A program made the translations under genes and the position numbers. Of a stretch of DNA of 64,000 nt, positions 15,610-25,196 are shown piece by piece. Source of the DNA: Hymenobacter taeanensis (lineage in GTDB: Bacteria > Bacteroidota > Bacteroidia > Cytophagales > Hymenobacteraceae); assembly GCF_013137895.1 (NCBI RefSeq), contig NZ_CP053538.1:1425501-1489500 (forward strand), read 5' to 3'. Below the pieces are notes generated by a model. That model did not search any database and had not been told where the DNA came from. It saw nothing but the letters and a program-made list of their open reading frames with translations. Positions within the stretch are counted from its first letter, which is position 1. Each line of letters starts with the position of its first letter.

Positions 15610-17946
15610 ATGTCAAAAAAATACTATTTTCTGCTGCTACTCTGTTTGTGGCTGCTGCACTTACCTACTACGCACGCACAAAAGGTGGGCCTGGTGCTTA
15701 GTGGGGGCGGCGCGAAGGGCCTGGCACACGTGGGGGTGCTGAAGGTGCTGGAGCAAAACCGCATCCCCATCGACTACATTGTGGGCACCAGCATGGGTGC
15801 CATTGTGGGCGGTATGTACGCGGCCGGCTACTCCCCCCAGGAAATTGAGGAAATTGTGCTGAAGCCGGAGTTTCAGAACTGGGTGGCCAACCGCCCCCTG
15901 GAGGGCAAGGTGTTCAACTTCTACGATGCCGACCCCTCCCCCGCTGCCCTGCATCTGGGCCTGGCCGTCGATTCAGCCTTCCGCACGCGCGTAACGCCGC
16001 GCATCATTAACGATGCCACCCTAAACTACGTGCTGGCCACTATGCTGGCTCCGGCCGGCGCCATCTCCAACTACAACTTTGATAACCTGTTTGTGCCTTA
16101 CCGGGCCGTGGCCTCAGAGGTGTTTACTCGCCAGAAGGTTATTCAGCGCAGCGGCTCCCTTTCCGATGCCGTGCGTAACTCCATGGCCTTTCCGCTGGCC
16201 TTCCGCCCCATTCGGCAGGAAGATGGCCGCTACCTGTTTGATGGGGCCGTGGTAGACAATTTTCCTACCGGGGTTATCAAGAATGAGTTTAAGCCCGATA
16301 TTATTATTGGGGTGAACGTGGGGGATGTGGCCTACAACAAATATCCTAAAGAGAAAGACGACCAGCTGCTTACCAGCACCTTGCTCTTCCTGGGTTCGAA
16401 CGGGGCCGATACCACCTCCGTAGGACCCAACGGCATTTTTATTCAGCCAGACCTGACGGACTTCACGGCCGCTGATTTTGGACGGGTGCGCCGCCTGGTA
16501 GCCCTGGGGGAAAACGCAGCCAACGAGAAGCTCCCCCTTATGCTCAAGCGCATTCAGCGCCGGGAGGATACCGTGTCGTTGCAGCAGCGGCGGCGGGCGT
16601 TTCAGGAGCGGGCGCCCCGCCCCACGTTTACCAGCGTAACCGTGCAGGGCCTGCCGCGGCAGCAGCAGGAGTTTGTGCGCCGGTTCTTCCAGCGCAGTGG
16701 CTCTGCTTACTCCCCCAGCGACATTGAGGAGGGCTACTTCCGCTTGGTCAGCAACGACTTTTTTACCAACGTGTACCCCCGGGTGCGTTACTCTGAAGAG
16801 CAAAAGGGCTACGGGCTTCGCATTGATGCCCGCCAGGCCAATAACCTCACCGCCGACCTGGGTGTGCTGCTTTCGTCGCGCTCCATGAGCAACTTTTACC
16901 TGGGAGGGGCCTACCGCTACCTGAGCCGCTACCTGTATACGGTGCGCGCTAATGCCACCGTTGGCCGCTTTTACAATGCAGTGCAGGGAGCTTTTCGAGT
17001 GAGTGTGCCGGGTCAGATTCCACTCTACTTTGAGCCCATCGTTACCTTCAACAACCTTAATTACCAAGATACCGGCGGGCTGCTTGGGGAGAATGCCAAA
17101 ACCAGCCAGCTGGTACAACGCGACCTAAAAACGGGTCTCACCGTTGGTATCAGCCCTAACTACCGCAGCCGATATATACTGGATATAGCCGCGTTTACCA
17201 ACCGCGACCGGTTTGCCAACACCCAGGAGCTAAGTAGCACCGACGTACTGGACCTGAACCGCTTTCAGGGCATCACGGCGGGCGTCCGCTTTGAGCGCAA
17301 CTCCCTCGACCGCCGCCAGTACTCCACCAAGGGCCGCCGGGTAGAATTTACCTTCCGGGGAGTGACGGGCCAGGAGAAATACAGTCCGGGCTCTACCGCG
17401 AATGGGGTGCTCGCCCGCACTAAAAACCAACAATGGGTGCGGGGCTCTATCTTTTCGGAGCAGTATTACTCGCTCAGCAAGAGCGACTCGGTAGGGGCTA
17501 AAACCAATGCCTGGGGCTATCTGGTTGATGCCGTAGCCAGCACGCAGGGTGCGTTTGCTACGTACCGTTCTTCCCTCACTACCTCCGCTGCTTTCCTGCC
17601 CCTGCCCGATTCTCGCACGCTGTTTCTGGATAATTACCGGGGTACAGCTTACGCCGCAGTTGGCTTGCGCTACGTCCGAGGCATCTTCCGGGGCCTGGAG
17701 TGGCGCACCGAAGGCTACGCGCACGTGCTGGTACGCCCCTGGAAAGAGGCCTACGACAACCCCGTGCTGGTGCGCCGCGCCAATAGTGTGAGCCGCCCCT
17801 ACCTGACCCTCATGACGGGCCTGGTCTACCAGACCCCCGTGGGCCCTTTATCCGTGCAAGCCATTCACTACGACGACGACAACCACCGCTTCGGCGTATT
17901 TGCCCATATCGGGTACGTTCTCTTCCGCGAACGGTCACTGGAATAG
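15610..17946 (+). CDS. patatin-like phospholipase with C-terminal outer-membrane barrel
   Basis: From ATG 15610 the protein is 778 residues with a signal peptide (FLLLLCLWLLHLPTTHAQ). The patatin domain covers about residues 25-230: oxyanion loop GGGAKG (32-37), nucleophile in GTSMG (Ser61) and Asp in DGAVVDNFP (Asp211). Residues about 340-420 look like one POTRA domain, and the remainder is a 16-strand-like barrel of the surface-antigen (Omp85) type. This is the PlpD/type Vd layout, in which the lipase is placed at the outer membrane. In Bacteroidota the lipase may remain attached and act on outer-membrane phospholipids (inference). ATG 15586 is an alternative start. Confidence 0.9.
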   Translation: MSKKYYFLLLLCLWLLHLPTTHAQKVGLVLSGGGAKGLAHVGVLKVLEQNRIPIDYIVGTSMGAIVGGMYAAGYSPQEIEEIVLKPEFQNWVANRPLEGKVFNFYDADPSPAALHLGLAVDSAFRTRVTPRIINDATLNYVLATMLAPAGAISNYNFDNLFVPYRAVASEVFTRQKVIQRSGSLSDAVRNSMAFPLAFRPIRQEDGRYLFDGAVVDNFPTGVIKNEFKPDIIIGVNVGDVAYNKYPKEKDDQLLTSTLLFLGSNGADTTSVGPNGIFIQPDLTDFTAADFGRVRRLVALGENAANEKLPLMLKRIQRREDTVSLQQRRRAFQERAPRPTFTSVTVQGLPRQQQEFVRRFFQRSGSAYSPSDIEEGYFRLVSNDFFTNVYPRVRYSEEQKGYGLRIDARQANNLTADLGVLLSSRSMSNFYLGGAYRYLSRYLYTVRANATVGRFYNAVQGAFRVSVPGQIPLYFEPIVTFNNLNYQDTGGLLGENAKTSQLVQRDLKTGLTVGISPNYRSRYILDIAAFTNRDRFANTQELSSTDVLDLNRFQGITAGVRFERNSLDRRQYSTKGRRVEFTFRGVTGQEKYSPGSTANGVLARTKNQQWVRGSIFSEQYYSLSKSDSVGAKTNAWGYLVDAVASTQGAFATYRSSLTTSAAFLPLPDSRTLFLDNYRGTAYAAVGLRYVRGIFRGLEWRTEGYAHVLVRPWKEAYDNPVLVRRANSVSRPYLTLMTGLVYQTPVGPLSVQAIHYDDDNHRFGVFAHIGYVLFRERSLE

Positions 17947-17947
17947 G

Positions 17948-18052
17948 GGTGATGGCGTAATTATGAGATGAGGTGATACAGGGAGAGGTAAGAAGTGAAT
18001 AGCACATCACCCGTACTCCTTTGTCACCTCATCTCTTAATTACGCCATCACC
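17948..18052. repeat. 105-bp inverted repeat (family C)
   Basis: Arms of 29 bp at 17948-17976 and 18024-18052 match at all but about one position (outer end GGTGATGGCGTAATTA, inner end GATGAGGTGA). It fills the gap between the convergent patatin and aquaporin genes and ends 3 bp before the aquaporin stop codon. A half-site TCACCTCATCACCTCA occurs near 32606. Confidence 0.8.
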
Positions 18053-18055
18053 TCA

Positions 18056-18895
18056 TCACGTATTTCCCTCATTTGGGTACTGCGGGGGCTCTTCGCCGGG
18101 GGAATGGGGTGAGGAAGGGCTGGGGCTGCAGCCGGCCACGATGGCACATTGCAGGTTCTCGCCGTGATGGAAGCGCCGGAACAGAACGGTAGCCAGCCAC
18201 ATGGCCACCGAAGGCGCCACCCAGTATACCCACATGCCGTAGTACTCACCAGCGGCCACTGCCGAGCCCAGCGTGCGGGCCGGGTTCAGGCTCATGCCTG
18301 AATAGGGCGTTTCGTACACGATGTATAGAGCCAGCAGGGCACCTATCAGCCAACCGGCCAGCTCCTTGAGCTTTTTGGAATGCAGAGCCAGGAGCAGCAC
18401 CAGCATCAGGATAAAGGAAATGACAAATTCTCCGGCAAAAGCCAGCAGCACGCCCCGCGGCAGCGGTACGGGCTGCGTAACGGTGTAGTTTACGGTAGGA
18501 TGCGCGTAGAGCTTGCCTAGTATCAGCTTCAGCAGCTGCGCCGCGCTAATGGCCCCGGCTACCTGAGCCAGCACGTACCACACGGCATCGGCAGTCCGGA
18601 TTTTGCCTAGTTGCCAGAAGGCCAGCGTAACGGCCGGGTTGATGTGAGCACCCGATTTCTTGCCCCAGGGGCTGTACACTATGAGCACAATCACTACTCC
18701 CATGGCCAGGCCCATCAGCCAGTGCCGGGCCGTGTCGTTAGTTTGCAGAGCCTGCCGCACGGGTGAGGCCGGGTGCTCCAGCAGAGTAGTCAGGAGTCCC
18801 GCATTCGTCACAAAGAAGCCAATACCGAGTGCTTCGGCTAGGTAATGAGACCAATGACGACGGAAGGCGGAACGAAGTTGGGTGAGGAAGAGCAT
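18056..18895 (-). CDS. MIP-family channel (aquaporin or glycerol facilitator)
   Basis: This 279-residue inner-membrane channel has two NPA boxes, HINPAVT (86-88) and SLNPARTLG (204-206, with the selectivity-filter Arg207), and six hydrophobic segments plus the two half-helices. Members move water, glycerol or small neutral solutes. The residue after the second NPA (Arg-Thr-Leu-Gly) favours the aquaporin side, but specificity cannot be fixed. The soluble C-terminal tail (about 240-279) is Ser/Pro-rich and its stop codon lies directly beside the family C repeat. Confidence 0.9.
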   Translation of the reverse strand: MLFLTQLRSAFRRHWSHYLAEALGIGFFVTNAGLLTTLLEHPASPVRQALQTNDTARHWLMGLAMGVVIVLIVYSPWGKKSGAHINPAVTLAFWQLGKIRTADAVWYVLAQVAGAISAAQLLKLILGKLYAHPTVNYTVTQPVPLPRGVLLAFAGEFVISFILMLVLLLALHSKKLKELAGWLIGALLALYIVYETPYSGMSLNPARTLGSAVAAGEYYGMWVYWVAPSVAMWLATVLFRRFHHGENLQCAIVAGCSPSPSSPHSPGEEPPQYPNEGNT

Positions 18896-18987
18896 GGAGC
18901 AACCACGGGCAGGAAGAGTGGCCTAGCTACAACGAAACCCACCGTACGCAGTTACTACGCCCGAGCTTACAGCTGCCCGCCCCTGGC

Positions 18988-20997
18988 CTAGCGCTGCACC
19001 AGAATCAGGGCCGAGGAGGCAGGCACTTCCACGGTCAGGGTTTCGCCCGCGCCCTCTACCGTCCGGATTCCCTGCTGACTGATTTGGTCGCCGGCCAGCA
19101 CCACGGAGTAACGCCCGCCGGGAATGGGCAGCCTGGCGGTCTGGCGGTTACCGTTAAAGAGCACCACAATGTTGTTCCAGGTATCGCCGCCGGCGTAGCC
19201 TTTCAGGCGGTACCCGATGGTAGTGGCCGGCAGGTTGGGCAAAAACTCCAGGTGCTGCTGCACCAGCTCTTGGGTGGGTAGCCGGAAGGCCGGGTGGGCG
19301 CGCCGCAGGGCAATGAGCTGGCGGTAAAACTGGTTGATGCGCAGGTACTGCGCTTTCCGCGCCCAATCAAGCTGATTAACGCTATCGGGGAGGTTGTAGG
19401 AGTTGTGGGAGCCGCCTTTAGTCCGCAGGAAATCATCACCCACGGGCAGGAACGGCACACCCTGCGAGGTAAACACGATGGTGTTGCTGAGCAAATCCAT
19501 CTTTATCAGCTCCTCTTCTGATGCGCCGGGGTTGGAAACCGTGAGCTTATCCCAGAGCACCCGGTCGTCGTGGCAGGCTACGTAGTTGATGGCCTGCATA
19601 GGTGAAGTGGCCCAGGGCGCTTTCGAGTAATTGACCTTGGCGTAATCAAGCTGGGGGTGCTGGGTGGCGGCCACAATGCCAAACTTCACACTCTCCTCCA
19701 GCCCCGGCTGCCCGCTGGCAAAGCCGGGCTCAGTCTGGCGGGCGTAGTGGCCCTTCACGCCGTCGCGCAGCTCATCGCCGAAGGCGGCAATGCGGTCAAG
19801 ACGGCCTACGTTGGCTTTCACGGCCCGCTCCTGCTCAGGCAGGGGGCTGGCGCCGGCGGCCCACCCTTCGCCGTACACGAAAATGCTATGGTCAATCTGA
19901 TCCAGGGCCACGCGCACGGCCCGCATCGTCCGGATATCCAGAATGCCCATGAGGTCGAACCGGAACCCATCAACGTGGTACTCCCGGGCCCAGTAGGCCA
20001 CCGACTCCACGATGAGCTTGCGCACCATGGGCCGCTCCGAGGCTACTTCATTGCCGCAGGCGGCAGCATCAGAATAGGAGCCATCGGGGTTGTGGCGGTA
20101 GTAGTAGCCAGGCACCAGCTGCTCAAAGGAGCTGCGGCCGGCGTCGGCGGTGTGGTTGTACACCACGTCCAGCACCAACCGTAGGCCACTGCCGTGCAGG
20201 GTTTGCACCATCTGCTTCATCTCCCGGATGCGGCTGGCCGGGTCGGCGGGGTCGGTGGCGTAGGAGCCCTCCGGCACGGAGTAGTTCAGCGGGTCGTAGC
20301 CCCAGTTGTAGCGGTTCTGCTGGAGCAGGCTTTCGTCTACGGAGGCGAAGTCGTTGGTGGGCAGCAGGTGCACGTGGGTCAGGCCGAGCTCTGTGAGGTG
20401 GTCTAGGCCAGTTTTTACCTCTTCCGGGCCGCGGGTGCCGCTTTCAGCCACGCCCAAAAACTTGCCCTTGTGCTGCACCCCCGACTGCGGGTGCATGGTC
20501 AGGTCGCGCACGTGCACTTCGCCAATTACCACGTCGGTGGCCTGCCTGAGTCTGGGGCGCAGGTCGTCTTCCCACTGCGGCGGGTTCACGGTGGCGGGGT
20601 TTAGCAGGGCGCCCCGGTGGCCGTTTATGCCTACGGCGTGGGCGTAGGGGTCTGGCACTTCAGCCAGCTGCTTGCCCTTAATGGTGGCCTGCACCACGTA
20701 GAACCGGCCCGGCGGCTGGGCCGGCAGCGTGTAAGTCCAGGTGCCGCCCGTTGATTTCTGCATGGCGTATTCGGCCACCGGCGTGCCCCCAGCGCCTTCC
20801 GCATAGAGCTTCAGCGCCAGCGTTTCCGCAGTAGGCGCCCACACCCGCAGGTGCGCTTGGCCCCGCACGAACGTCAGGCCTAGGTCGGGACCATCATAGG
20901 TAGGGTACAGGGCATACGGGTCTGTAATGCGAGCGGTGCGGCAGGTGGTGAGCGTCGCCAAGGAGAGCAGCAGCGGTAGGAAAAGCCAGGATTTCAT
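18988..20997 (-). CDS. pulA: type I pullulanase, lipoprotein
   Basis: This debranching enzyme cuts alpha-1,6 links in pullulan and starch. From ATG 20997 it has 669 residues with a lipoprotein signal (lipobox ending in TTC, Cys19), so it is exported and lipid-anchored. Residues about 35-125 are a CBM48-like beta domain; the GH13 core follows, with the pullulanase box YNWGYDP (230-236), nucleophile in DGFRFD (Asp348), acid/base in YGEGW (Glu377) and NYVACHDD (His476-Asp477). The last 80 residues form the usual beta domain. It stands alone, with no Sus transporter beside it. Confidence 0.95.
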   Translation of the reverse strand: MKSWLFLPLLLSLATLTTCRTARITDPYALYPTYDGPDLGLTFVRGQAHLRVWAPTAETLALKLYAEGAGGTPVAEYAMQKSTGGTWTYTLPAQPPGRFYVVQATIKGKQLAEVPDPYAHAVGINGHRGALLNPATVNPPQWEDDLRPRLRQATDVVIGEVHVRDLTMHPQSGVQHKGKFLGVAESGTRGPEEVKTGLDHLTELGLTHVHLLPTNDFASVDESLLQQNRYNWGYDPLNYSVPEGSYATDPADPASRIREMKQMVQTLHGSGLRLVLDVVYNHTADAGRSSFEQLVPGYYYRHNPDGSYSDAAACGNEVASERPMVRKLIVESVAYWAREYHVDGFRFDLMGILDIRTMRAVRVALDQIDHSIFVYGEGWAAGASPLPEQERAVKANVGRLDRIAAFGDELRDGVKGHYARQTEPGFASGQPGLEESVKFGIVAATQHPQLDYAKVNYSKAPWATSPMQAINYVACHDDRVLWDKLTVSNPGASEEELIKMDLLSNTIVFTSQGVPFLPVGDDFLRTKGGSHNSYNLPDSVNQLDWARKAQYLRINQFYRQLIALRRAHPAFRLPTQELVQQHLEFLPNLPATTIGYRLKGYAGGDTWNNIVVLFNGNRQTARLPIPGGRYSVVLAGDQISQQGIRTVEGAGETLTVEVPASSALILVQR

Positions 20998-21180
20998 GCG
21001 GAGCGGGAATGGGTCCACAAGTTCGGAGTTTTAACCGTTGCACGATGCGTGTTCAGGTGCCCGACTGGCCTATGGGTGTAGCAGTTGCTTTATCGGATTT
21101 TCTCTGGCCAGATCAGGCATGACAGCCAGTCGTGCTTGTCAAGCAGCTTACCGGGTACAAGACTGGCCTGGCAGCCGACC

Positions 21181-21226
21181 TAGATTCCTCGCTCCCGGCT
21201 TGATGCGCAACCTGCTCGGAATGACA
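21181..21226 (-). repeat. fragment of a TTCCGAGC-type REP repeat
   Basis: Read on the minus strand it starts TGTCATTCCGAGCAGG and ends GAGGAATCTA, a composition typical of REP-like repeats in this phylum. It shares TTCCGAGCA with the arms at 7472-7548. It lies in the 253-bp gap between the pullulanase start and the hydrolase stop, which otherwise shows no supported gene. Confidence 0.4.
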
Positions 21227-21250
21227 GTTCTTTGGAAAGCAGCTGCGTGG

Positions 21251-21985
21251 CTACAATCGTTGCGCGAATGCGCGTAGCAGCTGCGCAACCTCTTCTGGGG
21301 CCTCATAGGGCAATAGGTGGCCTGTGCCGCCGATAATTTCCAGGGGCGTACCTGTGGGTAGCAACGGCAGAGTTTCCAGGCCGTGCACCGAGGGCGACAT
21401 CACATCATCCTGGTCGCCGGCCACGATGGTGCAGGGCACCAGCACGTTGCACATCCGGGCGCTGATGTCTTCGCGGCTGGCGTGCAGCAGCCAGGCATCC
21501 CAGGCCAGGCGGGTGGTTTGCATGTTGTCCTTCAGAATTTGCTGATGGATATCTTCTGGCAGTGGCCTGACGGTTATTTTCTGGAAGGTTTTCTCGGCTT
21601 CGGCCAGCTTACCGTAGCTGCGCATGCTGGCCATCCGCTCCTCATCGGTCATGGGTTCTGGGGTGGGAGGCGAGGGCGTCAGCAGGGCCACGCCCACCAA
21701 GCCCGCGGGTTGGCGGGCCGCCAGCGCCAGCGCAATTTTGCCGCCCATGCTGTGGCCCACCAGCACGTAGCGCCCCACCTGCTTTTCCGCAATGATGCTG
21801 GCTATCTGGTCGGCGTAGGCATCAATTGAATAACCACCCCCAACGGGCGGCACCGATTCGCCAAAGCCAGAGAGGTCGGGGGCCAGGAAGGAGTAGGCGG
21901 GGGCCAGCAGCGCCGCCACCTGCTGAAATTCGCGGCCGGAGCCGGCCCAGTAGTGCAGGCCGATAAACGTGAGGGAGTCGGGCAT
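21251..21985 (-). CDS. alpha/beta-fold hydrolase
   Basis: This 244-residue cytosolic protein is of the BioH/esterase type. The nucleophile elbow is GHSMGG (Ser about 98), an Asp follows in VAGDQDDVMSP, and the catalytic His is in GGTGHLLPYEAP. A cap insert rich in Met and charged residues covers about 115-165. Its N-terminus (LTFIGLHYWAGSGREF) contains the oxyanion strand but lacks the usual HG pair. The substrate is unknown. It lies 55 bp downstream of the broken oxyR on the same strand, so the two may once have been co-transcribed. Confidence 0.88.
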   Translation of the reverse strand: MPDSLTFIGLHYWAGSGREFQQVAALLAPAYSFLAPDLSGFGESVPPVGGGYSIDAYADQIASIIAEKQVGRYVLVGHSMGGKIALALAARQPAGLVGVALLTPSPPTPEPMTDEERMASMRSYGKLAEAEKTFQKITVRPLPEDIHQQILKDNMQTTRLAWDAWLLHASREDISARMCNVLVPCTIVAGDQDDVMSPSVHGLETLPLLPTGTPLEIIGGTGHLLPYEAPEEVAQLLRAFAQRL

Positions 21986-22040
21986 ACCTGCTTCTACGCG
22001 AACTAGGCGTTTCGGGTCCGGCAGTTGCGCTATAGTTGGC

Positions 22041-22969
22041 CTAGCGCCACTTTATCTTCTGCTGGGCCTTGCCCGCCTGTAGCCGCTCGGGCACCTGGCG
22101 CAGAATAATATCGCGCAGGGTGGTAAGTAGCGGCAGGCGCACGAACCCGTGGTGCACCACCAGGCTGATTTCCCGGACGGGCTCAGGCGCCTCAAACCGC
22201 TTCACCATGGGGTTATTGAGCTCGGGCAGCACCGAGAGCTCGGGCACCAAAGTATAACCGTGGTTGTGGCGCACCAGCTGCTTGAGCGTTTCAATAGAAC
22301 CGCTTTCGTAGGTGAAGGGTCGGGTGGTATCCACGGGGCCGGGGAGCAGATGTTGAGCACCTGGTGGCGGAAGCAGTGGCCCTCCTGCAGCAGCCATAGG
22401 CCTGGGGCCCCCATATCCTGGGGGCTGATGGTGGCCTGCGGGTACAGCTCGTGGTTTTCGGAAATGTAGCCCAGAAAGGGTTCTTCCAGCACCGGAATCT
22501 CGCGCAGCTGCCGGTCGTCGAGGGGTGTTACCAACAGGCCTATATCGAGCTGGTTGTCTTTGAGCTGCTGAATAATCTGGGCCGACTGCAACTCCTCTAC
22601 CTGCACCCTCAGCTTGGGGTAGCGCTCCACCAGCTCCACCAGAAATAGCGGCACTAAGTAAGGCGCCAAAGTCGGGATGATGCCCAGGCGCAACTCCCCC
22701 ACCAGCTCATCTTTCTCTACCTGCACTACCTCGCGCAGCTGTTGCACCTCGCGCAGCACCCGCCGGGCCTGCTGCACCACTTTCGCGCCCACCGCTGTGG
22801 GCTGCACGCCCTTGGTGGTGCGGTCAAAGAGCAATACGCCCAATTCCTCCTCCAGCTTTTGCAGCTGCATGCTCAACGTAGGTTGCGTGACATGGCACTT
22901 CTCCGCTGCCAGCACAAACTGCCGGTGGGTATCAAGCGCCACTAAGTACTCAAGCTGCTGAATATTCAT
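22041..22969 (-). pseudogene. oxyR: OxyR-type LysR regulator interrupted by a frameshift
   Basis: The first frame (start 22969) gives an N-terminal HTH (MNIQQLEYLVALDTHRQF) and most of the sensor domain, including GHC and NIC at Cys199 and Cys208, the same positions and 9-residue spacing as the redox pair of E. coli OxyR. Just after Cys208 the reading leaves the family. The rest (VDTTRPFTYESGS, HGYTLVPELSVL) continues in another frame to 22041. The break falls in 22334-22345, a run of C and G blocks, and the summed length is one base short of a 309-residue protein. It could be a real mutation or a homopolymer sequencing error. The gene is divergent from katA with 178 bp between, the classic OxyR-catalase arrangement. 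Confidence 0.85.
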
Positions 22970-23147
22970 TGATTAACCTTTTGAACAACTCCGCGCCCTC
23001 CGCGGGAATCTGCATCAGAACAAATATAGACACACACTATACTACTATAAAAACAATCGATTTTACTTATACCTAACTAAGCTCAACCTTTGCCGCAGAT
23101 CTGCTACCAAAGCGGGCCGCAGCCGACACCCCTTACTCTCTTTTCCT

Positions 23148-24662
23148 ATGGAAGAATCAACTCAACCGAAGAAGCTTACCACTGCTTCTGGTCGCCCCAT
23201 ATTCGACAATCAAAATTCTCTGTCGGCCGGCGCACGCGGCCCCCTGTTGCTCCAGGACTACTTCCTGCACGAGAAGTCGGCCCACTTCAACCGCGAGCGT
23301 ACCCCCGAGCGCGTAGTGCACGCCAAGGGCAGCGGCGCCTACGGTAAGTTCACCGTCACCCACGACATCACCCACCTGACCCGCGCCAAGCTCTTCAGCA
23401 AAGTAGGCAACGAGTGTAAGATGTTTGCCCGCTTTAGCACCGTAGGCGGCGAGAAAGGCTCAGCCGACACCGAGCGCGACCCCCGCGGCTTCGCCCTGAA
23501 ATTCTACACCGAGGATGGCAACTGGGACCTGGTGGGTAACAACACGCCCGTATTCTTCGTGAAAGACCCGCTGAAGTTCACCGACTTCATTCATACCCAG
23601 AAGCGGGAGGCGCGCAGCAACCTGAAGTCACCCACCATGATGTGGGACTACTGGAGCCTGAACCCCGAGAGCCTGCATCAGGTCACTATCCTGATGTCGG
23701 ACCGCGGCACACCCTACGGCTACCGTCACATGCACGGCTACGGCTCGCACACCTTCTCCCTGATCAACGCCGAGAATGAGCGCGTGTGGGTGAAGTTCCA
23801 CTTCCACACCCAGCAGGGCATCAAGAACCTAACCAGCGAAGAGGCTACCCGCCTGAAGGGTGAAAACCCCGATTTCGCGCAGCAGGACTTGGTAGAGGCC
23901 ATCGACAACGGCGACTTCCCGCGCTGGACGATGTTCATCCAGACCATGACCGAGGAGCAGGCCCGCGACTTCCGCTGGAACCCCTTCGACCTGACCAAAG
24001 TGTGGCCCCAGGGCGAGTTTCCGCTGCAGCAGGTAGGCGTGATGGAGCTGAACCAAGTGCCCAACAACTACCACGCGCATGTAGAGCAGGCCGCCTTCGC
24101 CCCCGCCCACGTGGTAGACGGCATCGGTTACTCGCCCGACAAAATGCTGCAGGGCCGCATCCTGAGCTACCCCGATGCGCACCGCTACCGCCTGGGTGCC
24201 AACTACGAGCACCTGCCCGTAAACGCCTGCCCCTTCGGCTTCAGCAACTACCAGCGCGACGGCCAAATGGCCCTCGGCGACAACGGCGGCCCCGGCCCCA
24301 ACTACTTCCCCAACTCCTTCGACGGCCCCGTGGAAGACAAAACCCAGGGTGAGCCCGCCCAGGAGCTCAACGGTTTTGCTGCCCGCTACGACCGCAACGA
24401 AGGCCCCGGCAACGACGACCACTACACCCAGGCCGGCAACCTGTTCCGCCTCCTCGACGCCCAGGCTCAGCGCAACCTCATCGACAACATCGTCGGCTCC
24501 ATGAGCGGCATCAACGGTCCGAAAAAGGACCTCATCACCCAGCGCCAGCTCTGCCACTGGTTCCGCGCCGACATCCGCCTGGGCATGTACATCGCCAAAG
24601 GTCTGGGAGTTGATGTAGAAATGCCAACCCAGCACCCCCAGCCTGCCGAAGCAGCTGTGTAA
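23148..24662 (+). CDS. katA: monofunctional haem catalase
   Basis: This enzyme breaks down hydrogen peroxide. The protein has 504 residues, the small-subunit class. The catalytic His58 is in RVVHAKGSGA, Asn131 is in VGNNTPVFF, and the proximal haem ligand is Tyr340 in RILSYPDAHRYRLG. There is no signal peptide, so it is cytoplasmic. The intergenic region 22970-23147 shared with oxyR contains an AT-rich tract at 23015-23070 and a partial -7 box (AACCTTTG, 23085-23092). Control by OxyR is inferred from the arrangement; since oxyR is frame-broken, control may be lost or altered. A strong terminator follows. Confidence 0.97.
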   Translation: MEESTQPKKLTTASGRPIFDNQNSLSAGARGPLLLQDYFLHEKSAHFNRERTPERVVHAKGSGAYGKFTVTHDITHLTRAKLFSKVGNECKMFARFSTVGGEKGSADTERDPRGFALKFYTEDGNWDLVGNNTPVFFVKDPLKFTDFIHTQKREARSNLKSPTMMWDYWSLNPESLHQVTILMSDRGTPYGYRHMHGYGSHTFSLINAENERVWVKFHFHTQQGIKNLTSEEATRLKGENPDFAQQDLVEAIDNGDFPRWTMFIQTMTEEQARDFRWNPFDLTKVWPQGEFPLQQVGVMELNQVPNNYHAHVEQAAFAPAHVVDGIGYSPDKMLQGRILSYPDAHRYRLGANYEHLPVNACPFGFSNYQRDGQMALGDNGGPGPNYFPNSFDGPVEDKTQGEPAQELNGFAARYDRNEGPGNDDHYTQAGNLFRLLDAQAQRNLIDNIVGSMSGINGPKKDLITQRQLCHWFRADIRLGMYIAKGLGVDVEMPTQHPQPAEAAV

Positions 24663-24688
24663 ACCCAACTTCGCACACCATTGCAACA

Positions 24689-24723
24689 AAACAGCCGCTC
24701 CGAATACCCGGAGCGGCTGTTTG
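24689..24723 (+). terminator. terminator of katA
   Basis: The inverted arms AAACAGCCGCTCCG and CGGAGCGGCTGTTT are 27 bp after the katA stop. Confidence 0.88.
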
Positions 24724-24790
24724 CGTTTGTGCATTTATGTGCCACTTTTGAGTCACTTGGCATCATGCGCCACCTGATTTATCGCCTGAT

Positions 24791-25150
24791 ATGAGCCTGT
24801 TTAAACGGTTTCTTGCACTAAATACTTATCTGTCATACGCCTTTATAGCATTCTGCTTCGCCTTTGCTTTGGGGTGTGCAGTTTATTTCATCTTCGTACG
24901 CACACCTCAGTTTTTATTCACGATTAAAAAAGACCTGAGCAAAAATGCAAGATTGATGGCTTTAATTGGAGAGGAGACTGGCTATACGGTGTATTATTCA
25001 GGAGAGGAAGCGCCTCAAAGGATTTTCAGAGTAAAGATTACTGGTGGTTGTACTAATGCAAGTCTAACTGTAAGCGGCACTTACAACAATGAGACTTATG
25101 TCGTAACTGATGCAGTTATCATTAAATGCTTGCGCACCAACAAACTATAG
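24791..25150 (+). CDS. hypothetical membrane-anchored protein
   Basis: This 119-residue protein has one long hydrophobic segment (about residues 15-40, YAFIAFCFAFALGCAVYFIFV) followed by a small beta-rich domain with one Gly-Gly-Cys turn (KITGGCTNASLTVSG). The layout, a membrane anchor plus a domain ending in a Val-rich strand, is similar to the protein at 1631-1999 and again suggests a Coa1-like fold, but weakly. The gene is AT-rich against its neighbours, as are those at 1294 and 5404. It is convergent with the M16 gene pair; the gap of 46 bp carries no obvious terminator. Confidence 0.5.
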   Translation: MSLFKRFLALNTYLSYAFIAFCFAFALGCAVYFIFVRTPQFLFTIKKDLSKNARLMALIGEETGYTVYYSGEEAPQRIFRVKITGGCTNASLTVSGTYNNETYVVTDAVIIKCLRTNKL

Positions 25151-25196
25151 AGCAACCTTATCAGCTGAGGAGGGAAACTAGTTTTCTAACTTTAGT

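Noticed and set aside
16114..17118. 334-codon frame antisense to the patatin gene
   Set aside because: His/Gly/Val-rich antisense shadow without homology.
21038..21277. 79-aa open frame between pullulanase and the hydrolase gene
   Set aside because: It is Cys/Ser/Ala-rich without any domain, runs through a REP fragment and overlaps the 3' end of the hydrolase gene on the other strand.
23829..24734. Long open frame antisense to katA (about 300 codons)
   Set aside because: It mirrors the third-position GC of katA, and its Val/Gly/His composition is typical of antisense frames in GC-rich genes.
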